21,387 nucleotides of DNA. It comes from Prevotellaceae bacterium. Lineage in GTDB: Bacteria; Bacteroidota; Bacteroidia; Bacteroidales; Bacteroidaceae. The stretch is from the NCBI GenBank assembly GCA_003150315.1, contig QAML01000025.1, forward strand, positions 1 to 21,387, read 5' to 3'. The first letter of the stretch is position 1. Every line of letters starts with the position of its first letter. Made by a program: the position numbers and the translations under genes. Below are positions 8,379 through 14,714 of the stretch, piece after piece. Below the pieces are notes generated by a model, which saw nothing but the letters and a program-made list of their open reading frames with translations, was not told the origin of the DNA and did not search any database.

Positions 8379-8555
8379 TTATTTCATTCCTTTAATTTCA
8401 AATTTTTCAATAATATACCTTTTAGAACCAAGCTCGAAACTTATTAGATAATTATTGAAGCAGTCTTTTTTGTTCAAGCCATTAGCAATTTTTCGAGCTG
8501 TTGACCGTGGATATTTTGAACTATTAATCTTACGCGTGTACTTATGTAAAATCAT
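8379..8555 (-). CDS. Small basic hypothetical protein, 58 aa
   Basis: Starts MILHKYTRKINSSKYPR with GAGAGG upstream. The ATG overlaps the stop of the preceding gene as ATGA. It is basic in both halves (ARKIANGLNKK, GSKRYIIEK), which would suit nucleic acid binding, but no family is recognised. The frame is continuous from 8555 to the TAA at 8379-8381. Confidence 0.65.
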   Translation of the reverse strand: MILHKYTRKINSSKYPRSTARKIANGLNKKDCFNNYLISFELGSKRYIIEKFEIKGMK

Positions 8556-8899
8556 TTTATTACCTCTCTTTGCATTCTACGCTTTAATCGTTGCTTATAT
8601 AGATACTCCTTGCTTGGCTCTAAGTTCGATAATATCTCATCTAATAAGTCAAACGCTTCTCCGTTGTTTCCTACGCTATCAATCTTTTTAAGTGTAATTT
8701 CGTGCATTTCATCATCATTGAAAAACATAGTAAGATAAGGGAATGCTACGGTATTCGGTAAACTCAAACGTGATTTAGTCATTTTTAAGTTAGGGTATTT
8801 ACCTGTTTCAGCTTTAACTTTTGATTCAAATTGACTTATTCCGATACCTTGCTCTTTTAGTGAGTTACTTATTCTTTCGTATAATTCTTCATTTGTCAT
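8552..8899 (-). CDS. Hypothetical protein, 115 aa
   Basis: Starts MTNEELYERISNSLKEQG. The first half could be a small helical DNA-binding region (ISNSLKEQGIGISQFESKVKAETG resembles a helix-turn-helix in spacing, a weak visual impression). The C-terminus is very basic (YKQRLKRRMQREVIK). Its stop and start are coupled to the neighbours by overlap. No family is recognised with confidence. Confidence 0.75.
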   Translation of the reverse strand: MTNEELYERISNSLKEQGIGISQFESKVKAETGKYPNLKMTKSRLSLPNTVAFPYLTMFFNDDEMHEITLKKIDSVGNNGEAFDLLDEILSNLEPSKEYLYKQRLKRRMQREVIK

Positions 8900-9072
8900 T
8901 ATGCTATAACCTCAGTGATTTCAGTATATTTTTTAAGTTCAATTCTTTGTTTTTCAGGTAACAATTCAAACCATTCCAGAGCTTCTCTTTTATTATAAAA
9001 CTTACGGCTTTCAAATTCTCCAAAATCATCTGAAAAGTATCGAGCTATGTAGTATGTAAATTCATCTTTCAT
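8899..9072 (-). CDS. Hypothetical protein, 57 aa
   Basis: Starts MKDEFTYYIARYFSDDFGEFE; the middle reads FYNKREALEWFELLPEKQRIEL. It resembles short early-phage proteins with one beta hairpin and one helix, but no family is recognised. The ATG shares a base with the upstream TAA (TAATG) and its stop shares bases with the next start, so it lies in an uninterrupted coupled series. Confidence 0.65.
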   Translation of the reverse strand: MKDEFTYYIARYFSDDFGEFESRKFYNKREALEWFELLPEKQRIELKKYTEITEVIA

Positions 9073-9260
9073 TATCCAATTACTCCTGTCTTAATGTTTA
9101 ATCTTTGCTGACTTGATAAGTGATAACAAGTGCACCATTTGCAATAATAAGCTCTAACTGGTATCTTATCATCTTTATTCTTCTTGCTCTTTTTAGTATG
9201 CTGGGCATTCGCTATTGAATATAAAGCGCCCATTTTTGTGTATTTGCGTTTCTTACACAT
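9072..9260 (-). CDS. Basic Cys-containing protein, 62 aa
   Basis: Starts MCKKRKYTKMGALYS. It has a basic stretch (TKKSKKNKDDK) followed by AYYCKWCTCYHLSS, where Cys-X2-Cys-X-Cys-X-His may bind zinc. The start overlaps the end of the upstream gene by 8 bases. It could be a small nucleic-acid-binding protein. The pattern somewhat resembles short zinc-finger proteins encoded in other phages, but no function can be assigned. Confidence 0.7.
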   Translation of the reverse strand: MCKKRKYTKMGALYSIANAQHTKKSKKNKDDKIPVRAYYCKWCTCYHLSSQQRLNIKTGVIG

Positions 9261-9507
9261 AATCTAACCACTCCTTTATAGTAAATAATTCAAAGCCTTT
9301 TAGCTTGTCTTGCTTTTCAATCGCTACCTGCTTATTATCTTGCTCTCTTAGTAGTTCAATTATAGGTCTACCAATATCGAACCACTTGACGACTGTATTA
9401 GTTTTAAGTCCGAAATACTTAGCACATTGAGCTTTACAACTAAAGTGTAGCTCTTCTTCTGTAATAGGGTTATAAGCTACTATTTCCCTATCCTTTCGCA
9501 TTGCCAT
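9253..9507 (-). CDS. NUMOD1-like small protein, 84 aa
   Basis: Residues 9-50 (VAYNPITEEELHF, CAKYFGLKTNTVVKWF, GRPI) resemble the NUMOD1 DNA-recognition module found at the end of GIY-YIG and HNH homing endonucleases: a V-A-Y start, then a residue run like a helix-turn-helix. There is no nuclease domain. It may be a stand-alone DNA-binding protein or a remnant of a homing endonuclease. It is the first gene after the promoter at 9533-9561 and has AAGGTGG about 8 bases upstream. A second ATG two codons in is possible. Confidence 0.7.
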   Translation of the reverse strand: MAMRKDREIVAYNPITEEELHFSCKAQCAKYFGLKTNTVVKWFDIGRPIIELLREQDNKQVAIEKQDKLKGFELFTIKEWLDYV

Positions 9508-9532
9508 TATTTAACCACCTTTCTATAAGACA

Positions 9533-9561
9533 ATAGTATCAAATTATTTTATGTTTGTCAA
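9533..9561 (-). promoter_or_regulatory. Early promoter upstream of the 9507 gene
   Basis: Minus strand: -35 TTGACA (9556-9561), 17-bp spacer ending TTTGA, -10 TACTAT (9533-9538); TGA before the -10 gives an extended -10. It probably drives the coupled series down to 6977. Confidence 0.85.
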
Positions 9562-9570
9562 TAATAAACT

Positions 9571-9759
9571 CTAAACCTCTTCAATAAAATACAAATATCT
9601 TTCATCAATCGCTTTAATTTCTTCTTTCGTAAACTCTGACTTGAAGTTATTTCTTTCTTCTTTAAACCCTAGGAATAGGAACTTTTCCCCTAGCTCATTT
9701 TTAAAAGAGTTTAAATATCCTTTTTTATTGTTCATCAATTTAACGTTGTATTTTTTCAT
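9571..9759 (-). CDS. Hypothetical protein, 62 aa
   Basis: Starts MKKYNVKLMNNKKGYLNSFK with AAAGGAG upstream. Aromatic and charged (FLFLGFKEERNNF, EEIKAIDERYLYFIEEV). It is a single gene between two promoters: it has its own at 9786-9814, and the next unit's promoter begins right after its stop. No family is recognised. Confidence 0.75.
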   Translation of the reverse strand: MKKYNVKLMNNKKGYLNSFKNELGEKFLFLGFKEERNNFKSEFTKEEIKAIDERYLYFIEEV

Positions 9760-9785
9760 TTGTTCTCCTTTGTTTCTATAAGACT

Positions 9786-9814
9786 ATGATATCAAAAAAA
9801 GTTTATACCGTCAA
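9786..9814 (-). promoter_or_regulatory. Early promoter upstream of the 9759 gene
   Basis: Minus strand: -35 TTGACG (9809-9814), 17-bp spacer ending TTTTTTTGA, -10 TATCAT (9786-9791), with TGA before the -10. The sequence around the -10 resembles the promoters at 9533 and 16871. Confidence 0.85.
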
Positions 9815-9833
9815 GCATAAACTCTTTTAACTT

Positions 9834-10276
9834 TCATTCTTCTACTTTCTTTTTGAAGTATTCTAGATGTTTAGCTACTTCATGTTTATCAATTTCTTCT
9901 TGTGTCCATTTATAATCTTTATCGTCAGGCAACCTATCAAAATACTGTATTCCATTAACTTTCGATAAAGATGTATAGTTAAACACGGATGACTTAGGCT
10001 CTGGAATACAGATATAAAATAACTCATCTTCTTCTACTTCCCATTTGTCACGGTTCAACAATAACCATAAGTGAACTACTTTAGTATACCCACTTAAGCC
10101 AAATACTTCTAAAATATTATCATACTTCTTTGTATCGCCAACTTCTACTTCTTCATACAATTTGTCGAAAATTTTTCTGCCAAAACGTTTGCTATATATT
10201 GTATCATCAGTATCTAATGTTTGATGTTTTTCTAGCCATTCGTTCAACTCTTTAGAGATAATAATTTTTTTGTCAT
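9834..10276 (-). pseudogene. DUF1642-like protein with a one-base frameshift near its start
   Basis: The long frame (137 residues) opens with TTG at 10247, reading NEWLEKHQTLDTDD, with no properly spaced ribosome binding site. Upstream, an ATG at 10276 lies just after the previous stop and downstream of GGAAAGG, but reads out of frame: ATG ACA, then an A7 run (10265-10271), and stops after ten codons. Adding one A restores a continuous start MTKKIIISKELNEWLEKHQ. The body, with WLLLNRDKWEVEEDELFYI, resembles DUF1642 proteins of lactococcal and streptococcal phages, whose function is unknown. Possible explanations are a true frameshift, polymerase slippage on the A7 run, a sequencing error or use of the TTG. 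Confidence 0.6.
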
Positions 10277-10277
10277 T

Positions 10278-10583
10278 TTATTCGCCTTTCCATTGTTTGA
10301 AATCATCAGCTATATCTTGTGCAAAGCCCATAATATCGTCAGTAGTGTAGTATGTGAGCTTATTCTCGTTACTTAATTTAGCCAGTTCGCTTGCATAGTC
10401 TAGAGCCTTGTTACGGTCTTTGTCGTAGCTTTCACCCTCTTTCTTGCCAGCTCTTACTAGATACTTTAATACCTGCATTGTATACCAACCTGCAAGCTCT
10501 TCATAGTTAAAATTATGTTTAAAGTATTCGTTAAGTTCTACACCGTATTCATTGGCATAGTGCCGATTCTTTTTAAAATTCAA
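10278..10583 (-). CDS. DUF3310-like protein, 101 aa, TTG start
   Basis: Residues ~30-72 carry LAGWYTMQVLKYLVRAGKK followed by DKDRNKALDYASELAKL. This is the N-x-I-K-Y-l-x-RAGKK...D..KA..Y pattern of DUF3310, a short phage family often annotated as nucleotide-kinase-like but without proven activity. The start is TTG at 10583, 6 bases after AAAGGAG, next to the upstream stop TAA. No ATG is available before residue 36 or so. The stop is followed two bases later by the ATG of the frameshifted gene. Confidence 0.75.
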   Translation of the reverse strand: MNFKKNRHYANEYGVELNEYFKHNFNYEELAGWYTMQVLKYLVRAGKKEGESYDKDRNKALDYASELAKLSNENKLTYYTTDDIMGFAQDIADDFKQWKGE

Positions 10584-11081
10584 TTAGTACTCCTTTACAT
10601 ACTCATAGGCATATCCATATTTGTCTTCATTAAGCCCAAACCGCTTAGCTTCATCAATATTATCAGTCAAATGATGTTCATTTACATAGTAAAGTTTTTT
10701 ATTTTCTTCTCCAATGGTAACAAGTTTGACGAATACTTTATACTTTTTAGGTTCTTTTTTAAACTTAATATATCCTTGTTTTTCTAACGATTCTAAAACA
10801 CTTCTAATATCTGGTTGTGAAACAAAAACTTTATTATTAATTTCTAGAAGTACTTCTTCTATTGTTCCTTTTTTCAATTCTTCTTCTCCTGTGATTGATT
10901 GAATATGTTTATCAAAATAAGCTAACTCTTTGCCATTTTTATCTTTTAACCAAGTGGCGATAATGTGCTTCCGTGTTATGTCACGCTTAAGCATATCTAT
11001 CATTTCTTCTTGACTTCTTTTATAGTATTCAAGCTCTCTGAAATCTCCGTTTGACCATTTAACGCATTGTATATATTTCAT
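10584..11081 (-). CDS. Hypothetical protein, 165 aa
   Basis: The frame could extend to 11135, but the ATG at 11081 (MKYIQCVKWSNGDFRELEYY) has GGAGGA ahead of it and shares a base with the upstream stop (TAATG), so it is chosen. Residues ~95-125 (VSQPDIRSVLESLEKQGYIKFKK) resemble the recognition half of a winged helix with a following beta wing; this is only a pattern impression. The C-terminus is Tyr-rich (NEDKYGYAYEYVKEY). No family is recognised. Confidence 0.75.
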   Translation of the reverse strand: MKYIQCVKWSNGDFRELEYYKRSQEEMIDMLKRDITRKHIIATWLKDKNGKELAYFDKHIQSITGEEELKKGTIEEVLLEINNKVFVSQPDIRSVLESLEKQGYIKFKKEPKKYKVFVKLVTIGEENKKLYYVNEHHLTDNIDEAKRFGLNEDKYGYAYEYVKEY

Positions 11082-11200
11082 TAGATAATTCCTCCAAGCC
11101 ATGTAATAAGCAACGTTGCGATTATACCTATCCAAGTGATAGCGATAAGTGTAAAGCCGACACCTGCAGCTATCATTAAAGTTTTTACTGTATCTTTCAT
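11081..11200 (-). CDS. Small single-span membrane protein, 39 aa
   Basis: Starts MKDTVKTLMIAAGVGFTLIA. After a short polar N-terminus almost the whole protein is hydrophobic (IAITWIGIIATLLITWLGGII). GAGGAGG lies upstream. It is the first gene downstream of the promoter at 11226-11254, and its stop overlaps the next start. Its role is unknown; tiny membrane proteins of phages often alter the host envelope. Confidence 0.7.
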   Translation of the reverse strand: MKDTVKTLMIAAGVGFTLIAITWIGIIATLLITWLGGII

Positions 11201-11225
11201 TTTGTCCTCCTCTATTTATAACTCT

Positions 11226-11254
11226 ATTCTATCAAATTACTTTTGCTTTGTCAA
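11226..11254 (-). promoter_or_regulatory. Early promoter upstream of the 11200 gene
   Basis: Minus strand: -35 TTGACA (11249-11254), 17-bp spacer ending AATTTGA, -10 TAGAAT (11226-11231), with TGA before the -10. It lies between the stop at 11258 and the ribosome binding site of the 39-residue membrane protein. Confidence 0.85.
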
Positions 11255-11257
11255 ACA

Positions 11258-11500
11258 TTAACCGTTCTTTGTCTTTCTAATTTGGTAAAATTTATTCCAG
11301 TTTTCTATAAGTTCCAGCAACTTAGGTTCATCATATTCAGTAAATAGTTCAATCTGTGATGTACACCAGCAATGTAAACAGCGATCGCAACTATAACAGA
11401 CGTTCACGTATCCTCTACAAACTTTGCAAACTCCCAAGCCATTACTCGTTGGTATATCGAAGCAGTGGCAATATCTTTTGTCATTAAAGTATTTACTCAT
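11258..11500 (-). CDS. Cys-rich zinc-binding-type protein, 80 aa
   Basis: Contains ten Cys or His residues in CHC, VCKVC, CYSCDRC and CLHCWC patterns over residues 11-47, a layout that would hold two zinc ions. The C-terminal 30 residues are a charged helix (DEPKLLELIENWNKFYQ). AAAGGAAG is upstream and the start overlaps the end of the upstream 36-residue gene by one base spacing (TAGATG). No named family is recognised. Confidence 0.75.
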   Translation of the reverse strand: MSKYFNDKRYCHCFDIPTSNGLGVCKVCRGYVNVCYSCDRCLHCWCTSQIELFTEYDEPKLLELIENWNKFYQIRKTKNG

Positions 11501-11611
11501 CTATTTGCTTCCTTTCGTTTTAATCAGGTCAACTAATGCAAAAAAAGTATATAGTCCAATTCCGACTAGTGCTATTATAATAACTTTACCAATTATTGAT
11601 TCAACATTCAT
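11501..11611 (-). CDS. Small membrane protein, 36 aa
   Basis: Starts MNVESIIGKVIIIALVGIGL. One membrane span (VIIIALVGIGLYTFFALV) is followed by a basic tail (LIKTKGSK). AAAGGAG is located 7 bases upstream. It is the first gene after the promoter at 11639-11667 and is directly followed by the Cys-rich 80-residue gene. Confidence 0.65.
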   Translation of the reverse strand: MNVESIIGKVIIIALVGIGLYTFFALVDLIKTKGSK

Positions 11612-11638
11612 TTATTTAGCTCCTTTATTATATGCCTT

Positions 11639-11667
11639 ATTATAATCTATTTCTTTTTAATTGTCAA
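11639..11667 (-). promoter_or_regulatory. Early promoter overlapping the end of the 11961 gene
   Basis: Minus strand: -35 TTGACA (11662-11667), 17-bp spacer, -10 TATAAT (11639-11644). The -35 and most of the spacer lie inside the last codons of the upstream coding region (LTIKKK then TAG at 11647-11649). Coding and promoter information are superposed. Confidence 0.85.
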
Positions 11668-11961
11668 GCGAAAACTCACATAAACCACTAATAAAATAAT
11701 TGTTATTATAAATAGCGGTGGGATAAATACAGTTACTGCAAACCAAACAATAGAAACTAAAGTATAGATCATGATTTTAAGTATTAGTTTACCTGTTTTA
11801 GTATCTTTAAAAGTTGTTTCCTCATCTAATGGTGAATCATCTTCTGTTGAATTACCGTAAAATATTTTATCTTCATTTACTTCGTATTGATTTCTACAAT
11901 AATCACATTTACCATTAGTAAAGCTTGAAGCCCCACAGGTTTGGCATTCAATTAGTTCCAT
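11647..11961 (-). CDS. Zinc-ribbon membrane protein, 104 aa
   Basis: An N-terminal zinc ribbon (Cys7-x2-Cys10 in CQTCGASS, Cys19-x2-Cys22 in CDYCRN) is followed by an acidic linker, then two membrane spans at about residues 60-98 (ILKIMIYTLVSIVWFAVTVF and PPLFIITIILLVVYVSF) and a basic end. This zinc-ribbon-plus-transmembrane layout recurs in many bacterial and phage proteins of unknown role. AAAGAGG precedes the start. It is a single-gene unit after the promoter at 11995-12023. Confidence 0.8.
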   Translation of the reverse strand: MELIECQTCGASSFTNGKCDYCRNQYEVNEDKIFYGNSTEDDSPLDEETTFKDTKTGKLILKIMIYTLVSIVWFAVTVFIPPLFIITIILLVVYVSFRLTIKKK

Positions 11962-11994
11962 TGTTTTTACCTCTTTCCTTAACTCGATGTACTA

Positions 11995-12023
11995 AGTATA
12001 TCAAAAAAACTCTAAGCTGTAAA
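11995..12023 (-). promoter_or_regulatory. Early promoter upstream of the 11961 gene
   Basis: Minus strand: -35 TTTACA (12018-12023), 17-bp spacer ending TTTTTTTGA, -10 TATACT (11995-12000), with TGA before the -10. Confidence 0.8.
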
Positions 12024-12044
12024 GCCTAAAGTCTTTATCATTAA

Positions 12045-12554
12045 TTATTTTTCTTTCAATTTATTCTTGAACCAGATGATTCGTTCTTTGAACCAAGCGT
12101 CAACCCCTTCAGGACGTAGCCATTTACCTTGTTTAACTCCGTTTTTTTCCATGAACTCAATCACTTTACTTGGAGTTTCAAGTTCGCCAAATAAGCTAGG
12201 TTTAACAGAGTTGAATTTACTAAACATTTCAAGCGTTTCGATATAACTATCTTTCAGAAGTTCCGTGTCAAGCAATTTTTGAGCTTTCTCAGCACGTTTA
12301 GCAAGTCGTTCGTTAGCTTGTTCCAGTTGCTCCTTTTGTCGCTCTAGGCTCAAGTTATGGTTAATATAAGCAATTTGTTGTGCATGTCGTCCAAGCTTAC
12401 CTTGCGTGTTAAGCTCGATTAGTTTAGCCATTCCCTCGCCAAGAATTTCATCTGGCAAAAGATTATACTTGTATTTTTTATTTGTGTTGCGTACGTAGTT
12501 GTCAAGCGTTTGTTTAATTTTAAGTTTTTTATGCAATTCTCTTAGTGTTGTCAT
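12045..12554 (-). CDS. Hypothetical coiled-coil protein, 169 aa
   Basis: Starts MTTLRELHKKLKIKQTLDN with AAAGGGG upstream. Residues ~65-105 form a long charged helix (LERQKEQLEQANERLAKRA) likely to be a coiled coil. The C-terminal part (WLRPEGVDAWFKERIIWFKN) is compact and aromatic. It ends the unit that includes SSB and Sak3, so a role in replication or recombination is an inference from context only. Confidence 0.8.
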   Translation of the reverse strand: MTTLRELHKKLKIKQTLDNYVRNTNKKYKYNLLPDEILGEGMAKLIELNTQGKLGRHAQQIAYINHNLSLERQKEQLEQANERLAKRAEKAQKLLDTELLKDSYIETLEMFSKFNSVKPSLFGELETPSKVIEFMEKNGVKQGKWLRPEGVDAWFKERIIWFKNKLKEK

Positions 12555-12567
12555 TTATTCCCCTTTA

Positions 12568-12789
12568 CTATTTAAGTGATATTGATAATAGTCCATTTTC
12601 GTACGAAAAAGAATTAACTTCCTCATTATCTTCAATAAACATGAGTAAATCTTCTTCTAAATCAGAAATATTATCCATGTCTTTTATATCAAGAATAGCA
12701 TTTCCTGAAAATATCCCGAAGTAAATTTTTATTTGTTCCACTATATTTTCATTTAAAGCCATGCTTCTAGTTAGCGTTTTAACTTTCAA
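12568..12789 (-). CDS. Hypothetical acidic protein, 73 aa, TTG start
   Basis: Starts with TTG at 12789 placed 7 bases after GGAG and overlapping the upstream stop (TTGA). The later in-frame ATG at 12762 (MALNENIVEQI) lacks a good site. It contains an acidic middle (DMDNISDLEEDLLMFIEDNEE). No family is recognised. It lies in the SSB-containing run. Confidence 0.7.
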   Translation of the reverse strand: MKVKTLTRSMALNENIVEQIKIYFGIFSGNAILDIKDMDNISDLEEDLLMFIEDNEEVNSFSYENGLLSISLK

Positions 12790-13001
12790 TTTAATACTCC
12801 ATCATATATTTTACCAAACTTCAAAGCGTTAATTTTAACTAACTGTTTCAAGTCCGATATGAATTGCTGTTCTCCGTCGAAGTCAAATGGCATTGATACG
12901 TTTTCCTTGATCCAAGTGAAAGCTCCGTCAAAGTCTTGTTTCAGTAAGCTCATTTTATCAACGATGTCGATAATTTGCTCTTTTTCTTCTGCTGTGTACA
13001 T
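12786..13001 (-). CDS. Hypothetical protein, 71 aa, next to SSB
   Basis: Starts MYTAEEKEQIIDIVDKMSLL, mostly helical and acidic, with MPFDFDGEQQFISDL in the middle. The gene follows the SSB gene by 12 bases and has only a weak ribosome binding site (GAAAG), so it may rely on translation from the SSB gene. No family is recognised. An overlapping frame at 12950-13138 on the same strand is rejected because it lies mostly inside SSB. Confidence 0.72.
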   Translation of the reverse strand: MYTAEEKEQIIDIVDKMSLLKQDFDGAFTWIKENVSMPFDFDGEQQFISDLKQLVKINALKFGKIYDGVLN

Positions 13002-13013
13002 GTAACCGACTTT

Positions 13014-13373
13014 CTAGAAAGGTAGGTCTGATTCATCAACTTCAATCGGTTCAGAGTTTCCAAACAAGTCTTGTTTAGCTTGTGATTGACTGCTATTATC
13101 ATTAGAAATAAATACTTTTTCAACCGTAGGGAAAACAAAGTTATAATTTACATACTCGCCTGATTCCTTTGCTTGTACACGACCGCTGACCGTTACGGTG
13201 TCGCCTAATTGAATGAAGTCAGGCAAGAATGCTGAACCATACGCAACTTTTATGTTAGATCCCTTTTCTTTTTCAAATAATGGTACTGAAATGATTTTCT
13301 TATCGCCTTTTGCTGTGTTTACTGTACGTGTATTTTTTTCGTTCGCTTGTGCTGTTACTGTGATAATTGCCAT
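13014..13373 (-). CDS. ssb: Single-stranded DNA-binding protein (p2 ORF34 type)
   Basis: A 119-residue protein of OB-fold type: a beta-rich core (MAIITVTAQANEKNT, VSGRVQAKESGEYVNYNF) and a flexible linker (SNDNSSQSQAKQD) ending in the acidic-aromatic tail DESDLPF. That tail is the hallmark of bacterial SSBs and recruits partner proteins. Size and neighbour Sak3 match ORF34 of phage p2, whose structure is an SSB. It protects single strands in replication and cooperates with the annealing protein encoded just upstream. AGGGAAAA precedes the start. Confidence 0.9.
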   Translation of the reverse strand: MAIITVTAQANEKNTRTVNTAKGDKKIISVPLFEKEKGSNIKVAYGSAFLPDFIQLGDTVTVSGRVQAKESGEYVNYNFVFPTVEKVFISNDNSSQSQAKQDLFGNSEPIEVDESDLPF

Positions 13374-13376
13374 TTT

Positions 13377-14000
13377 TTATTTTCCCTCTGTTGCTTTCCA
13401 AATTGTCATAATATCAAAGATTTCTTTTTTTGTCTTTGTTTTAAGTAGTTCCATATTAGGATATCCAAGTTCTTCAGCTCGTTTTAGTGCTGGTTGGATC
13501 TCACGAAGTCGTTGCTTTTCAGCTTCCAACAGTTTCTGTTCTTCTGTCAAGTCAGGGAGGTCTTCGCCTGAATATATGTATAGGCCAAGTCCGAACATAG
13601 CTAGATTTTTAACTAAACAACGCATAATGGTTTTATTTACATCAAACATTGAAGCTGGTTCAACTGTTTTTTCTCCGAACTTAGTCTTATAAGTATAAGA
13701 ATCAAACTTCATTGCCTTGTTAGCTCCGTCCATTACAGGAAGCCACATTTCATGTGTAATACCATCAACTGTAACAGAAGTAAATACCATAATGCCTAAA
13801 GAATTATCATATAGATATGGAACTAGTTTCCCTTTACCGTCATCAAATTTTTTAATCTCGTAAGTAGCAGTAGGACAAACTTTTTTAAATTCAGCCCAAG
13901 CCCAAGACCAAGATAGATAACTTAGAGAAGTTTTTCCTGTCTTTTTTTGTTCAATTTTACTATTTACATTAATTGCATTAAGCTGTTCAAATACGCTCAT
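13377..14000 (-). CDS. sak3: Sak3-type single-strand annealing recombinase (DUF1071)
   Basis: A 207-residue protein with the DUF1071 signature: SYLSWSWAWAEFKKVCPTATYEI near residues 26-48, VTVDGITHEMWLPVMDG, then NKTIMRCLVKNLAMFGLGLYIYSGEDLP. This matches Sak3 (ORF35) of phage p2, a Rad52-like annealing protein. The frame extends to 14012, but the ATG at 14000 (MSVFEQLNAI) has GGAGGAGAAA directly upstream and is chosen. It overlaps the stop of the 38-residue NUMOD4 remnant as ATGA and is followed by SSB, forming a recombination pair. Confidence 0.92.
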   Translation of the reverse strand: MSVFEQLNAINVNSKIEQKKTGKTSLSYLSWSWAWAEFKKVCPTATYEIKKFDDGKGKLVPYLYDNSLGIMVFTSVTVDGITHEMWLPVMDGANKAMKFDSYTYKTKFGEKTVEPASMFDVNKTIMRCLVKNLAMFGLGLYIYSGEDLPDLTEEQKLLEAEKQRLREIQPALKRAEELGYPNMELLKTKTKKEIFDIMTIWKATEGK

Positions 14001-14113
14001 TTTCTCCTCCATTTGAAGCCTCGTGAACTTTTTATATTTCTAACTTTACCTAGATTAGATATTTCATATTTCTCAAAACCATCAATTTTAACAAAAGTTT
14101 CAACTTCGCTCAT
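13997..14113 (-). pseudogene. NUMOD4 remnant of an HNH homing endonuclease, 38 aa
   Basis: An open frame ATG AGC GAA ... TGA encodes MSEVETFVKIDGFEKYEISN then LGKVRNIKSSRGFKWRRK. The string I-x-G-F-E-x-Y-E-I-S-N-L-G-x-V-R-N is the NUMOD4 motif normally found at the N-terminus of HNH homing endonucleases, where the HNH domain follows. Here the frame stops after 38 residues and Sak3 begins at once. The ATG overlaps the upstream stop (ATGA) and the TGA overlaps the Sak3 start. It is either a decayed endonuclease or a retained micro-gene that couples translation to Sak3. Confidence 0.7.
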
Positions 14114-14217
14114 TCGACAATCTCTTCTTTCCAACCTTGGCTTTTAAGTTCTTCAGTAACTTTTTTCACAACTTCTTCAAGCTGTTCTTCATCAAATTTA
14201 ATATTAATTGTTTCCAT
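14110..14217 (-). CDS. Small acidic hypothetical protein, 35 aa
   Basis: Starts METINIKFDEEQLEEVVKK and ends SQGWKEEIVE; one beta strand and one amphipathic helix are likely. GAAAATGG context has AGAGTAG upstream, a modest ribosome binding site, and the start lies within the end of the previous gene. Its stop overlaps the NUMOD4 fragment start. No family is recognised. Confidence 0.6.
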   Translation of the reverse strand: METINIKFDEEQLEEVVKKVTEELKSQGWKEEIVE

Positions 14218-14470
14218 TTTCTACTCTTTCTATGATGAATACATCGCCTTGTCTTGTAATTTCGATATTATATTTAAGCATTGGTAAGATGTGACCTTTT
14301 TCCCGATAGTTCCACAAGTCATTTATCAAGCCATATAAGCACTCGTTAGGCTCCACTCTATACTTTGTTTCGTTCATTTCTTCGAGCTCTTTAGACAACT
14401 TCCTGACGTTTCTGGCATAATGTTTACTTGCTTTTTCTCTGGCTTTTAAACTTTTGTAGTTGCTTTCCAT
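14204..14470 (-). CDS. Hypothetical protein, 88 aa
   Basis: The frame is open to 14617, but that would overlap most of the neighbour. The ATG at 14470 (MESNYKSLKAREKASKHYAR) has AGGA about 10 bases upstream and limits the overlap to 47 bases. The N-terminal half is a basic helix and the C-terminal half is beta-like (MLKYNIEITRQGDVFIIERV). No family is recognised. Confidence 0.65.
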   Translation of the reverse strand: MESNYKSLKAREKASKHYARNVRKLSKELEEMNETKYRVEPNECLYGLINDLWNYREKGHILPMLKYNIEITRQGDVFIIERVENGNN

Positions 14471-14714
14471 ATATGAAATTCCTAATATCTTCTTTTTGCT
14501 GTTTTTCCTCTTTATCAGACCAGCCAACCTTTTGACCTTTTCGTTTGCCACTTTGATAAACTCGTCTGTTATCTTCTGGAAAGCCATTTTTTTCAAAGTA
14601 CATTCTAGCATATTCAAAGTAATTTAAGCTATTGATGTACTGCTGACTATCTTTTTTGTGATAATTAAGAGTTATCAATCGCCTTTTAGCTAGTGATTCA
14701 AAAGATGTTATCAT
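14424..14714 (-). CDS. Hypothetical basic protein, 96 aa
   Basis: Starts MITSFESLAKRRLITLNYHK, overlapping the upstream stop as ATGA. It is very basic, especially at VYQSGKRKGQKVGWSDKEEK and the C-terminus FKSQRKSK, which suggests nucleic acid binding. No family is recognised. It is part of the unit starting at 15094. Confidence 0.72.
   Translation of the reverse strand: MITSFESLAKRRLITLNYHKKDSQQYINSLNYFEYARMYFEKNGFPEDNRRVYQSGKRKGQKVGWSDKEEKQQKEDIRNFIYGKQLQKFKSQRKSK

Noticed and set aside
12950..13138. 62-residue minus-strand frame overlapping SSB
   Set aside because: Lies almost entirely inside the SSB gene in another frame and runs into the next gene; no ribosome binding site.
13213..13692. 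159-residue plus-strand frame opposite SSB and Sak3
   Set aside because: Both minus-strand genes are recognised families; this is a shadow rich in Ser and Phe.
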